From Pseudomonadota bacterium (lineage in GTDB: Bacteria > Pseudomonadota > Alphaproteobacteria > Rhizobiales > Beijerinckiaceae), in assembly GCA_020161575.1 (NCBI GenBank), contig JAIUNR010000007.1, positions 1-64,000 of the forward strand: a stretch of 64,000 bases of DNA. Reading direction: 5' to 3'. Below, one piece after another: positions 35,441 through 46,200 of this stretch. The translations under genes and the position numbers were made by a program. Within the stretch, counting starts at the first letter, position 1. Each line of letters starts with the position of its first letter. The notes beneath the pieces were generated by a model, which was given only the letters and a program-made list of their open reading frames with translations, had not been told where the DNA came from and made no database searches.

Positions 35441-37335
35441 TGGAACTGGCCAGCCTCTTCCCGAAGGCGACCGAAGCGCAATGGCACGAGGCGGTCGCGC
35501 GCGTGCTCAAGGGCGCCGAATTCGAGAAGGTGCTGGTTGGCCGTACGTCGGATGGCATCCCCATCCTGCCGCTGCACCCCCGGCGCAAGGACGCGGCGCC
35601 GATCGTTCCGGCGCGAGGCGCCGCCCGGTGGAAGAATGTCGCGCGTTTCGAGGATACGGATACCGAGCGCGGCAACCAGCTTCTTCATGAGGATCTTCTC
35701 GGTGGCGCCGATGCGCTCGTGCTGGCATTTTCCGGCGCGCCGGCCTCGCATGGCTTCGGCCTGCGGGACGCCGCGATATCGAGTTTTGACGCGGCGTTGA
35801 AGGACGTGCATTGCGACCTTGTCGCCATCCGGCTCGAAAGCGCGCCTTTTGGCGGGCGTGCTGTGGCGGAAGGGTTTGCCGCCCATGCCGCGCGTCATCG
35901 CCTGCCGGGCGCGACGCTCGATGTCGATTTCGGGCTCCAGCCTCTGGCGGATTTCGCAGCGAGCGGGCGCATGCCGCTCGCCTTCGCAACTGCGATGGAG
36001 AATGTCCGCACGATCATTGATCATTTGCAGGAACAGGGCTTCAGCGGGGCGTTCCTGCGTTGTGACGGGCGTCCCTTTCACGATGCCGGTGCGAGCGAGG
36101 CGCAGGAGCTGGCCTGCGTCATCGCGCAGGGCGTGGCCTATCTTCGCGCCCTCGCGGCGAGGGGCATGACGCCGGGCGATATCCGCGATGCGCTTTCCTT
36201 CACGATGGCGGCGGATGATGATTTCCTGCTGACAATCGCCAAATTCCGCGCGCTTCGCCTGCTCTGGGCGCGGATTGAGGAGGCGAGCGGCCTCGCCGCG
36301 AAGCCCATGCGTCTTCATGGCGAAACCGCATGGCGGATGCTGGCCCGGCGTGATGTGCATACGAACCTGCTGCGCAACACCATTGCCGCTTTCGCGGCGG
36401 GGATCGGCGGCGCGGATTCGATCGAGGTGCGCGCCTTCACCGGCGCGATCGGGCTGGCGGATGGCGCGGCAAGGCGCCTCGCCCGGAATACGAGCCTCAT
36501 CCTGACCGAAGAATCGAACCTTCACCGCATGGTCGATCCGGCTTCCGGCGCTGGCGGAATCGAGGCGCTGACGGACGCGCTCTGCGAGAAGGCCTGGCGC
36601 CTGTTCCAGCAGATCGAGGCGCGCAAGGCGGAAGGCGAGACGGGTCTTGCCGCCGCATTGAGAGAAGGGTTTGTCGGCGAGATGATCCGCGATACGCGCG
36701 ATCTTCGTGCGAAAAACCTCGCGAATCGCAAGATGCCGATCACTGGAATCAGTGAATTTCCCGATATCGGCGAGAACCTGCCGGGAATCCTCGCGCCCCT
36801 GCCGCCAGCGAAGGCGACGCATCTTCTCGCGCCGCATCGTCTTTCGGAAAGCTACGAAGCCCTGCGTGATCGCGCCGATGCTTTCGCGGCGAGAACCGGC
36901 CGTCGCCCCCCGATCTTCCTCGCCAATCTCGGGCGGATCGCGGATTTCACAGCCCGCGCCACTTTCGCCAAGAATTTCTTCGAAGTCGGCGGTTTCGACG
37001 TGATCGGCAATGACGGTTTTGCCGATGAATCCGGGAATACGGATATCCCGGCGCTGCTCGCGGCCTTCTCGACCGCGAGAACGCCTTTCGCCTGCATCGC
37101 CGCTTCGGATGCGCTTTACCATGCCCCCGCGCAGGAATGTCTTTCGCCCGAAGACACGTTCGCGGAGGAGGTCGCAAGGCGGCTTGCCAAGGCGGGCGGC
37201 GCTAATCTCCTGATGGCGGGCAGGCCCGGCCCCCGCGAGGGCGCGCTGAAGGGCGCCGGCATCGGCGGTTTTGTTTTCGTCGGTTGCAATGTGCTGGCTG
37301 TTCTTGACGACCTGCTCGCCAAAGCTGGCGCCTGA
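35440..37335 (+). CDS. mutA: Methylmalonyl-CoA mutase small (beta) subunit
   Basis: A 631-residue protein. The N-terminus ([20 protein letters not shown]) and the TIM-barrel segments ([24 protein letters not shown] and [19 protein letters not shown]) match the non-catalytic small subunit of heterodimeric mutases. The C-terminal region is a degenerate cobalamin-binding fold without the DxHxxG motif. ATG 35440 shares a base with the pccA stop (TGATG), showing translational coupling; the frame also opens with GTG 35437. It stabilises the large subunit. Confidence 0.9.
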
Positions 37336-37349
37336 GGGAGGATCACGCG

Positions 37350-39515
37350 ATGAGCACCTTTTCCCTGCCTGATTTCACGACACTGCCGTTCCTGCGCGCG
37401 ACGAGTGCGCCTGCCGCGGTCGATTCCACCCCCTGGCTGACGCCGGAAGGGATCGCGATTGCTCCGGTCGCCAGGGAAACAGATCTGGAAGGCATCGACT
37501 TTCTCGATACTTTCCCCGGCCTCGCACCCTTCGTGCGCGGCCCCTATCCCACCATGTACGTCAACCAGCCCTGGACGATCCGCCAATATGCCGGTTTCTC
37601 CACGGCGGAGGATTCCAACGCCTTCTACCGGCGCAACCTGGCGGCGGGGCAGAAGGGGCTCTCGGTCGCCTTCGATCTTGCGACCCATCGCGGCTATGAC
37701 AGCGATCATCCGCGCGTCGCCGGTGATGTCGGCATGGCGGGGGTCGCGATCGATTCGATCTACGACATGCGCACGCTGTTCGACGGCATTCCGCTCGATC
37801 AGATGTCGGTTTCGATGACGATGAACGGCGCGGTGCTTCCCATCCTCGCGCTCTATATCGTCGCGGCGGAGGAGCAGGGCGTGAAGCCGGCGCAGCTCTC
37901 CGGCACGATCCAGAACGATATTCTGAAGGAATTCATGGTCCGCAACACCTATATCTACCCCCCGGAAGGGTCGATGCGGATCATCTCGGACATTTTCGCC
38001 TATACGGCCGAGAACATGCCGAAATTCAACTCGATCTCGATTTCCGGCTACCACATGCAGGAAGCAGGGGCGACGCAGGATCTCGAACTCGCCTATACGC
38101 TCGCCGATGGCGTGGAATATCTGCGCGCCGGGATTGCGGCAGGGCTTGGCGTGGATACCTTCGCGCCGCGTCTCTCATTCTTCTGGGCGATCGGCATGAA
38201 TTTCTTCATGGAAGTCGCCAAGATGCGCGCGGCGCGCCTCATCTGGGCGCGGCTCGTGAAGGGGTTTGATCCCAAATCCGACAAGTCACTGCCCTTGCGC
38301 ACGCATTGCCAGACCTCGGGTTGGTCGCTCACCGCGCAGGATGTGTTCAACAACGCCATCCGAACCTGCATCGAGGCCATGGCGGCGACGCAGGGGCACA
38401 CCCAATCCCTCCATACCAATGCGCTTGACGAGGCGTTGGCGCTGCCGACGGATTTCTCCGCGCGCATCGCCCGCAACACCCAGCTCCTCATTCAACAGGA
38501 AGCGGGCACCAATCGCATCATCGATCCCTGGGGCGGATCGCGTTATGTCGAGAAGCTCACGGCGGATCTCGCCGCGCGAGCCTGGGCGCATATCGAGGAA
38601 GTCGAGAAGCTCGGCGGCATGGCCAAGGCGATCGAGGCCGGCATTCCCAAGCTCAGGATCGAGGAGGCTGCCGCCCGCACGCAGGGGCGGATCGATTCGG
38701 GCGAGCAGGTGATCATCGGCGTCAACAAGTACCTGCTGGAGAACGAAAAACCGATCGATGTGCTGAAAGTCGACAATGCGGCGGTCCGAGCGCGGCAGGT
38801 GGAGAAGCTGGCACGCCTGAAGGCGGAGCGGAGCGGTGAAGCCGTGAAGGCGGCGCTTGCGGCGCTCGAACACGCGGCGCGCTCGAAGACCGGCAACCTG
38901 CTTGCGCTGGCGGTGGATGCCGCGCGCGCCAAGGCGACGGTAGGCGAAATCTCGATGGCGCTCGAACGGGCCTTTTCGCGGCACAGGGCAGAAATCAAGG
39001 CGATTTCCGGCGTTTACCGCGATTCCATCGGCGAGAAGAGTCCGGCCTTCCAGCGCGTGTCCGGCATGACGCGTGCTTTCGCCGAGAATGACGGTCGCCG
39101 GCCGAAAATCCTCGTCGCGAAAATGGGGCAGGACGGCCATGATCGCGGCCAGAAGGTGATCGCCTCGGCATTTTCCGATCTCGGTTTCGATGTCGAGATC
39201 GGCGCGCTTTTTGCCACGCCCGAAGAAGCCGCGGCGCAGGCCGTGCAGGGCGATGTGCACATTATCGGCGTTTCCTCGCTCGCGGCGGGACACCTCACTT
39301 TGGTGCCTGCACTCAAGGTCGCGCTTGAAAAGGCGGGGCGGCCCGATATCATGATCGTGGTGGGCGGGGTCATTCCGCCGCAGGATTTCCAGGCTTTGCT
39401 CGATGCCGGTGCGGCGGCGATCTTTCCGCCCGGCACGGTGATCGCCGATGCAGCGGAGAAGCTGCTCGACGGGCTCAACTTGAAGCTTGGCTATGCGCAG
39501 CCGAAGGTGGCGTGA
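37350..39515 (+). CDS. mutB: Methylmalonyl-CoA mutase large (alpha) subunit
   Basis: A 721-residue adenosylcobalamin enzyme that converts methylmalonyl-CoA to succinyl-CoA. The catalytic barrel contains [36 protein letters not shown] and [11 protein letters not shown]. The C-terminal cobalamin domain carries [10 protein letters not shown] (about residues 593-602), whose His is the lower axial ligand. GGGAGGA precedes ATG 37350. It completes the propionyl-CoA to succinyl-CoA route with pccAB; epimerase and MeaB chaperone genes are not in the window. Confidence 0.96.
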   Translation: MSTFSLPDFTTLPFLRATSAPAAVDSTPWLTPEGIAIAPVARETDLEGIDFLDTFPGLAPFVRGPYPTMYVNQPWTIRQYAGFSTAEDSNAFYRRNLAAGQKGLSVAFDLATHRGYDSDHPRVAGDVGMAGVAIDSIYDMRTLFDGIPLDQMSVSMTMNGAVLPILALYIVAAEEQGVKPAQLSGTIQNDILKEFMVRNTYIYPPEGSMRIISDIFAYTAENMPKFNSISISGYHMQEAGATQDLELAYTLADGVEYLRAGIAAGLGVDTFAPRLSFFWAIGMNFFMEVAKMRAARLIWARLVKGFDPKSDKSLPLRTHCQTSGWSLTAQDVFNNAIRTCIEAMAATQGHTQSLHTNALDEALALPTDFSARIARNTQLLIQQEAGTNRIIDPWGGSRYVEKLTADLAARAWAHIEEVEKLGGMAKAIEAGIPKLRIEEAAARTQGRIDSGEQVIIGVNKYLLENEKPIDVLKVDNAAVRARQVEKLARLKAERSGEAVKAALAALEHAARSKTGNLLALAVDAARAKATVGEISMALERAFSRHRAEIKAISGVYRDSIGEKSPAFQRVSGMTRAFAENDGRRPKILVAKMGQDGHDRGQKVIASAFSDLGFDVEIGALFATPEEAAAQAVQGDVHIIGVSSLAAGHLTLVPALKVALEKAGRPDIMIVVGGVIPPQDFQALLDAGAAAIFPPGTVIADAAEKLLDGLNLKLGYAQPKVA

Positions 39516-39550
39516 GCGTCGCATCCCGCAGGGGATGTTGCCCGCGATCG

Positions 39551-40249
39551 TCAGGTGACGGGGTCGTCGATGAGGCTGTCGGGTGCGGCGAGTTTGGTGA
39601 GGCCGGACCGGTCGGAGATCTCGATCCGGCGCCCGTCGACCTTCACGCCATAGGCTTTCAGGGTCACGAAGGTGCGTGAGAGGACCTCGGGCGCCATGCC
39701 AAGGCGGCTGGCGAGGACCTTCTTGTCAAAGGGCAACTCGAAACGACCCGTATCGCCCCTTTCGGCATCGTGACGGATGATCCAGGCGGCCGTACGCTCG
39801 AGGCTGGAACGGAGCTTCTGATTCTTCAGTTCCTTGACCACGCCACGATAGACCTGCGCGAGTTCCTGTGTCAGCGCGCGGGCAAACGCGGCGTCCTGCG
39901 CGAAAACGGCGCGCACCGTCTCTGCCGGAATCATGAGGATGCGCCCGGCGGAGAGTACGCGCGCGGATTTGAGATAGGGCTTATCCAACACCACGGCGGC
40001 GAGAATGAAGCTCGCGCCGGGGCCGAGAACCGCAACCGTGGTTTCGCGGTCACGATAGCGCGAGAAAACCTCGATCTGGCCTTCCACGACGACATGCAGG
40101 AAATCCGGGGGCTCGCCCTCGCGGATGAGTTCGACATGGGTGGGAAAGCGCTGGAGGAAAGCGCCCTTCAGCAATTCGTGCCGGTTGTGGTCTTCCATGC
40201 TGGCAAAAAGCGGGAGATGGCGGACCTGTTCAATCTCTTCCTGGCGCAT
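39551..40249 (-). CDS. Crp/Fnr-family regulator, likely nitrate/NO- or oxygen-responsive
   Basis: A 232-residue protein with an N-terminal cyclic-nucleotide-like beta barrel (LIREGEPPDFLHVVVEGQIEVF), a dimer helix and a C-terminal Crp-type winged helix (FDKKVLASRLGMAPEVLSRTFVTLKAYGVKVDG). There is no cysteine cluster, so it is not a classical Fe-S FNR and resembles DNR/NarR-type members. I start it at ATG 40249 with GGGAA just upstream; the open frame to 40276 begins with TTG. It is divergent from the nitrate-reductase operon and is its probable regulator. Confidence 0.85.
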   Translation of the reverse strand: MRQEEIEQVRHLPLFASMEDHNRHELLKGAFLQRFPTHVELIREGEPPDFLHVVVEGQIEVFSRYRDRETTVAVLGPGASFILAAVVLDKPYLKSARVLSAGRILMIPAETVRAVFAQDAAFARALTQELAQVYRGVVKELKNQKLRSSLERTAAWIIRHDAERGDTGRFELPFDKKVLASRLGMAPEVLSRTFVTLKAYGVKVDGRRIEISDRSGLTKLAAPDSLIDDPVT

Positions 40250-40284
40250 TTGTTCCCGTTGGCGGTAGGGAGGCAATTCTTGTC

Positions 40285-40298
40285 TTGATTTTTATCAA
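40285..40298. promoter_or_regulatory. FNR-type box TTGAT-N4-ATCAA (regulator side)
   Basis: TTGATTTTTATCAA is a perfect match to the FNR/DNR consensus. It lies 36 bases upstream of the Crp/Fnr-type gene, so it fits autoregulation. Confidence 0.8.
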
Positions 40299-40399
40299 GC
40301 ATAAAATTGCGTTTTGATCCAGCGTGATTTGATTAAGAACTCCGCCGTTTTTGCGAATTTTCGCTTTCACCCTTGAATCGTTCCAGATTCAATTATCCC

Positions 40400-40413
40400 T
40401 TGACGCAAATCAA
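40400..40413. promoter_or_regulatory. FNR-type box TTGAC-N4-ATCAA (narK side)
   Basis: TTGACGCAAATCAA sits within the longer near-palindrome CCTTGACGCAAATCAAGG. Its centre is about 72 bases before narK1 ATG 40479, a distance that fits activation of a promoter starting near 40448. Confidence 0.75.
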
Positions 40414-40478
40414 GGGCGCCCTAGCGCGCTCGTAGAATTTCCTCCCGAGGCGGAATGTTGTCCGCCATGGGGGTTGCC

Positions 40479-41849
40479 ATGAATACACAGGTTCAGGCCA
40501 GAAGCGGGCAGGGTGCCGCGCTCTGGATGTCCACATTGGCGTTCACGACCTGCTTCGCCGTCTGGACGATTTTCTCGATCATCGGCGTGCAGATCAAAAA
40601 GGATCTCGGGCTGACGGACACGCAGTTCGGCCTTCTGGTGGGAACGCCGATCCTGACCGGCTCGCTTATCCGGCTGATGCTCGGGATCTGGACCGACCAA
40701 TATGGCGGACGCATCGTCTACACCTTGGTGATGCTCTCGGCCGCGCTCGCGACATGGCTTCTCACCTATGCCTATGATTACACCACCTTCCTGATCGCGG
40801 CGCTCGGCGTCGGCATTGCCGGCGGCTCCTTCGCCGTCGGCATCGCCTATGTGTCCAAATGGTTCCCGAAGGAGAAGCAGGGCACGGCGCTCGGCATTTT
40901 CGGTGCCGGCAATGTCGGCGCGGCGGTGACCAAGTTTCTGGCGCCGATGATCATGGTCGCCTTCGGCTGGAAGATTGTCGCGCAGGTCTGGGCTGGCGCG
41001 CTTGTCGTGATGGCGATCCTCTTCTTCATCACCACCAAGGATGACCCGGAACTCGCGGCACGCAAGGTTTCCGGCGTGAAGCCCGAGCCGCTTTCGGCGA
41101 TGCTGGTGCCGTTGAAGAACCTCCAGGTCTGGCGCTTCTCGCTCTATTACTTCTTCGTCTTCGGCGGGTTCGTCGCCCTCGCGCTGTGGTTGCCGCGCTA
41201 TTATGTCGGCGTCTATGGGCTCGATATCGTGACCGCTGGCCTGCTTGGCGCCGCCTATTCGGTGCCGGGTTCGATCTTCCGCATCCTCGGCGGCACGCTG
41301 TCGGACAAATACGGCGCGCGGCGGGTGATGTACTGGACCTTCATCGGCTCGGTGATCTGCACCTTCTTCCTGAGCTATCCCGCGACCAAATACATCGTGA
41401 GCGGGATCAAGGGGCCGATCGAGTTCACCATCGCGCTGGGCTTCGTGCCCTTCACCATCCTCACCATGGCGCTCGGCTTCTTCATGAGCCTCGGCAAGGC
41501 GGCGGTCTACAAGCATATCCCGGTTTACTACCCCGGCCGCGTCGGCTCCGTGGGCGGCGTTGTCGGCCTCATCGGCGGGCTCGGCGGCTTCATCCTGCCG
41601 ATCCTGTTCGGCATGGCCAACGATTATATCGGGGTCTGGACCAGCTGCTTCATGCTGCTCTTCGTCATCGTCACGGTGAGCCTGATCTGGATGCATGCGG
41701 CGATCCGCGAAATGGACAAGCGCGCCCATCCCGAACTGCGCAGGGCGCGCGACCTTCCCGAACTTGAAGCCCTTCACGCGCCCGCCAATGCCGGGGAGGT
41801 TGGCCTCGCGGCCAAGATCCTCGGTGTCGCGCCGGCCAATAAGTCCTGA
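40479..41849 (+). CDS. narK1: Nitrate/nitrite transporter, NarK1 type (MFS)
   Basis: A roughly 456-residue MFS protein with about 12 membrane segments. The nitrate-signature-like glycine-rich helices are GVGIAGGSFAVGIAYVSKWFP and GGVVGLIGGLGGFILPILFG. The NarK1 branch is generally a nitrate/proton symporter that starts uptake. The alternative start at ATG 40455 has GAGG four bases upstream; ATG 40479 has GGGGG. It is the first gene of the nar operon, downstream of an FNR-type box. Confidence 0.88.
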   Translation: MNTQVQARSGQGAALWMSTLAFTTCFAVWTIFSIIGVQIKKDLGLTDTQFGLLVGTPILTGSLIRLMLGIWTDQYGGRIVYTLVMLSAALATWLLTYAYDYTTFLIAALGVGIAGGSFAVGIAYVSKWFPKEKQGTALGIFGAGNVGAAVTKFLAPMIMVAFGWKIVAQVWAGALVVMAILFFITTKDDPELAARKVSGVKPEPLSAMLVPLKNLQVWRFSLYYFFVFGGFVALALWLPRYYVGVYGLDIVTAGLLGAAYSVPGSIFRILGGTLSDKYGARRVMYWTFIGSVICTFFLSYPATKYIVSGIKGPIEFTIALGFVPFTILTMALGFFMSLGKAAVYKHIPVYYPGRVGSVGGVVGLIGGLGGFILPILFGMANDYIGVWTSCFMLLFVIVTVSLIWMHAAIREMDKRAHPELRRARDLPELEALHAPANAGEVGLAAKILGVAPANKS

Positions 41850-41879
41850 TCCCGTCCGCATCACATCAAGGAGGCCGAC

Positions 41880-43247
41880 ATGGCCAACCAAAACACCCAA
41901 GCCGCAGGAAGTGCTCCGGGCGGGACGTGGCTCCAGAAATGGGAGCCGGAGAACGAGGCCTTCTGGAATTCGACGGGCAAGAGCATCGCCTATCGCACGC
42001 TCTGGCTGACGACGGCTAACCTGATCATGGCCTTCATCATCTGGTTCGTGGTCTCGGCCCTCGTGGTGCGCCTGCCGCAGATCGGCTTCAAGCTGACGAC
42101 AAGCCAACTGTTCTGGCTCGCGGCGATGCCGGGGCTGGCGGGCGGCACCTTGCGCCTCATCCATATGTTCCTCACCCCGATGTATGGCACGCGGCACGTG
42201 GTGAGCCTTTCCACGCTTTCGCTGCTCATTCCCGCCATCGGCTGGTTCTACGCGGTGCAGGACCCGACCACGCCCTATTGGGTGCTGATGCTGCTCGCCT
42301 TCCTGGCGGGCCTCGGGGGCGGCAACTTCTCCTCCTTCATGCCCTCGACCTCGATGTTCTTCCCGAAGCGGCTTCAGGGCACGGCTTTGGCCATTCAGGC
42401 GGGTATCGGCAATTTCGGCGTCTCCGTGGTGCAGTTTGTCACCCCCTGGATCCTTCCGATGGTACTCATGAGCGGCGCGACCTGGATGGGCAGCGCGCAG
42501 ACCATGGGGACCGGCGCCGCCGCGAAATCGGTCTATCTCCAGAACGCCACGGCGATCTATATCCCCCTCATCGCGGTGTTCGGCATCTCGGCCTGGCTGT
42601 TCCTGAAATCCGTGCCGATCAAGGCCAATTTCGCCGAGCAGTTCGACATCTTCCGCTCGCGCCACACCTGGTCGATGACCTCGCTCTACATCATGACCTT
42701 CGGCGCGTTTTCGGGCCTGTCGGCGACCTTCCCGCTGCTGATCAAGCAATGCTACGGCACCTTGCCCGGCGCGCCTGATCCGCTCGCCTATGCCTTCTAC
42801 GGGCCGCTGGTTGGGTCGATCTCGCGCGTTTTCGCCGGCCCGCTCTCGGACAAGCTCGGCGGTGCCCGCGTCACGCAATGGGCCGGCCTTGGCATGCTCG
42901 TCTGCGCGGCGATCGTGCCGATGTATACCCAGCCGACCACGATGGCCTCCTTCCCCTATTTCGTGGGGGCGATGCTGGGCCTCTTCTTCTTCGCGGGCAT
43001 CGGCAATGCCTCGACCTTCAAGCAGATGCCGATGATCTTCCCGCCGCGTCAGGCGGGTGGGGTGATCGGGTTCACGGCGGCGATCGCGGCCTATGGCCCC
43101 TTCATCTTCGGTATGCTGTTCGGCTGGGCCTTCGGCACCTACGGCAATCCGAATGTCGTCTTCTACGGCCTTGCCGTCTTCTTCGCCCTCAACGTCGCGA
43201 TGAACTGGGTGATGTACGCCCGCTCCGGCGCCGCGACCCCCTGCTGA
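41880..43247 (+). CDS. narK2: Nitrate/nitrite transporter, NarK2 type (MFS)
   Basis: A 455-residue MFS protein. NarK2-type landmarks are WLAAMPGLAGGTLRL, the helix GLGGGNFSSFMPSTSMFFPKR, and GNASTFKQMPMIFPPRQAGG. NarK2 proteins usually exchange nitrate for nitrite, exporting the toxic product. The long polar N-terminus (about 40 residues) is typical. AAGGAGG precedes ATG 41880, 30 bases after narK1. In some relatives narK1 and narK2 form one fused gene; here they are separate. Confidence 0.9.
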   Translation: MANQNTQAAGSAPGGTWLQKWEPENEAFWNSTGKSIAYRTLWLTTANLIMAFIIWFVVSALVVRLPQIGFKLTTSQLFWLAAMPGLAGGTLRLIHMFLTPMYGTRHVVSLSTLSLLIPAIGWFYAVQDPTTPYWVLMLLAFLAGLGGGNFSSFMPSTSMFFPKRLQGTALAIQAGIGNFGVSVVQFVTPWILPMVLMSGATWMGSAQTMGTGAAAKSVYLQNATAIYIPLIAVFGISAWLFLKSVPIKANFAEQFDIFRSRHTWSMTSLYIMTFGAFSGLSATFPLLIKQCYGTLPGAPDPLAYAFYGPLVGSISRVFAGPLSDKLGGARVTQWAGLGMLVCAAIVPMYTQPTTMASFPYFVGAMLGLFFFAGIGNASTFKQMPMIFPPRQAGGVIGFTAAIAAYGPFIFGMLFGWAFGTYGNPNVVFYGLAVFFALNVAMNWVMYARSGAATPC

Positions 43248-43269
43248 CCTTTAGGAATGGAACAGAACC

Positions 43270-46200
43270 ATGTCTCATTTTCTCGACCGGCTGACCTTCT
43301 TCTCCAAGGTCAAGGAACCGTTCTCGGACGGGCACGGCATCACCACCAACGAGGATCGCCGTTGGGAAGACGGCTATCGCAAGCGCTGGCAGCACGACAA
43401 GATCGTACGCTCCACCCATGGCGCGAACTGCACCGGCTCCTGCTCATGGAAGATCTACGTCAAGGGCGGCATCGTCACCTGGGAGGCCCAGCAGACCGAT
43501 TATCCGCGCACCCGGCCCGATCTGCCGAACCACGAGCCGCGCGGCTGCTCGCGCGGTGCCTCCTACAGCTGGTATCTTTATTCCGGCAACCGGGTGAAAT
43601 ACCCGCTGATCCGCTCGCGCCTGCTCAAGCTCTGGCGTGAGGCGCGCGCGACGCGCCAGCCGGTCGCCGCCTGGGCCTCGATCGTCGAGGATCAGGACAA
43701 GCGCGCCTCCTACATGAAGAAGCGCGGGCATGGCGGCTTCGTGCGCGCGCGCTGGGAGGAGGTGAACGAGATCATCGCCTCGGCCAATGCCTATACCGCC
43801 AAGACCTACGGGCCGGACCGCATTTTCGGCTTCTCGCCGATCCCGGCCATGTCGATGGTGAGCTATGCGGCCGGCTCGCGCTACCTGAGCCTGCTCGGCG
43901 GCGTCTGCATGTCCTTCTACGATTGGTATTGCGACCTGCCGCCCTCCTCGCCGCAGACCTGGGGCGAGCAGACGGATGTGCCGGAATCGGCGGATTGGTA
44001 CAATGCCGGCTTCATCATCCTCTGGGGTTCGAACGTCCCGCAGACCCGTACGCCGGATGCGCATTTCTACACCGAAGCGCGCTATCGCGGCGCCAAGAGC
44101 GCGGTGATCTGCCCGGATTATTCCGAAGCCTCGAAATTCGGCGATATCTGGCTTTCGGTGAAGCAGGGCACGGATGCCGCGCTCGCCATGGCGATGGGCC
44201 ACGTGATCCTGAAGGAATATCACGTCGACCGGCAGGCCAAGTATTTCCGCGATTACGTCCGCCAGAACACGGACATGCCGATGCTGGTGCGGCTCGTCAA
44301 ACAGGGTGACGACCTCGTGCCGGAACGCTTCCTGCGCGCCTCGGATTTCGCCAAGGGGCTCGGTGAAGCGAACAACCCGGACTGGAAGACGGTCGCCTAT
44401 GACGGCAAGAGCGGCAAGATCGTGGTGCCGAAAGGCTCGATCGGCTTCCGCTGGGGCGAACAGGGCAAGTGGAACATCGAGGAAGCAGACAGCGCCGGCA
44501 ACGAGACCGAGCTGCTGCTCTCGCTTGCCGAGACGAAGGATGCGTTCGAGGATGTCGCCTTCCCCTATTTCGGCAATATCGAGAACGAGCATTTCACGCA
44601 TTCGAACCATGCGAGCGTCTTGAAGCGCCGCGTGCCGGTGAAGAAGCTCAAGCTTGCCGATGGCGAGGCGCTGGTTGCCACCGTCCATGACCTCTTCCTC
44701 GCCAATTACGGCGTCGATCGCGGCTTCGGCGGCGAGAATGTCGCGAAGAGCTTCGATGAGGACATGCCCTATACCCCGGCCTGGGCCGAGAAGATCACGG
44801 GCGTCTCCCGCGACAAGATCATCCAGGTCGCGCGCGAATTCGCGACCAATGCCGAGAAGACCAACGGGCGCTCGATGGTGATCATCGGCGCGGCGATGAA
44901 CCATTGGTATCATTCGGACATGAACTATCGCGGCGTCATCAACATGCTGGTCATGTGCGGCTGCGTGGGGCAATCCGGTGGTGGCTGGGCGCATTACGTG
45001 GGGCAGGAGAAGCTGCGCCCGCAGGCCGGCTGGGCTCCCCTGGCTTTCGCCCTGGATTGGGGCCGCCCGCCGCGCCAGCAGAACTCGACCTCCTGCTGGT
45101 ATGCGCATACCGATCAATGGCGCTACGAGACCGTGAATGTCGGCGAGATCGTCTCTCCGACGGCTCCGGCCGGGCCCTGGGACGGCGCGATCATCGACTA
45201 CAATATCCGCGCCGAGCGCATGGGCTGGCTGCCCTCCGCGCCGCAGCTCCAGACCAACCCGCTGCAGGTCTCGAAAGACGCTGCCGCCGCCGGCATGGAA
45301 GCCAAGGATTATGTCGCGAAAGCCCTCAAGGACGGCTCGCTGAAGCTCTCCTGCGAGGACCCGGATAACCCCAAGAACTGGCCGCGCAACCTCTTCGTCT
45401 GGCGCTCGAACCTGCTCGGTTCGTCGGGCAAGGGGCATGAATATTTCCTCAAGCACCTGCTCGGCACGTCTCACGGCGTGCTCGGCAAGGATCTCGGCCC
45501 CGAGGGCAAGGCGAAATCGCATGAGGTCGTCTGGCACGATCACGCGCCGGAAGGAAAACTCGACCTGTTGGTCACGCTCGATTTCCGTATGTCCACCACC
45601 TGCGTCTATTCGGACATCGTGCTGCCCACCGCGACCTGGTACGAGAAGAACGACCTCAACACCTCCGATATGCACCCCTTCATCCACCCGCTGACCACGG
45701 CGGTGGACCCGGCCTGGGAGGCACGCTCGGATTGGGAGATCTACAAGGGCCTGGCCAAATCGTTCTCGGCGGTGGCACCGGAGGTGCTCGGCGTCGAGAA
45801 GGATGTCGTGCTCAACCCGATCATGCATGACAGCCCGAACGAGATCGCCCAACCCTTCGACGTGAAGGACTGGAAGAAGGGCGAATGCGACCCCATTCCG
45901 GGCAAGACCATGCCCGTGGTGGCGGTGGTCGAGCGCGATTACCCCAACATCTACGCCCGCTTCACCTCCCTCGGTCCGCTGATGGAGAAGGCCGGCAACG
46001 CGATCAAGGGCATCGCCTGGAACACGGCGCATGAGGTCGAGCACCTGAAGGCGCTGAACGGGGTCCACACCTCCGGCCCCACCAAGGGCATGGCGAAGAT
46101 CGTCTCGGATATCCATGCCACGGAAGTGGTGCTGATGATGGCGCCGGAGACCAACGGCGAAGTCGCGGTCAAATCCTGGCAGGCGCTCTCGAAGACCACG

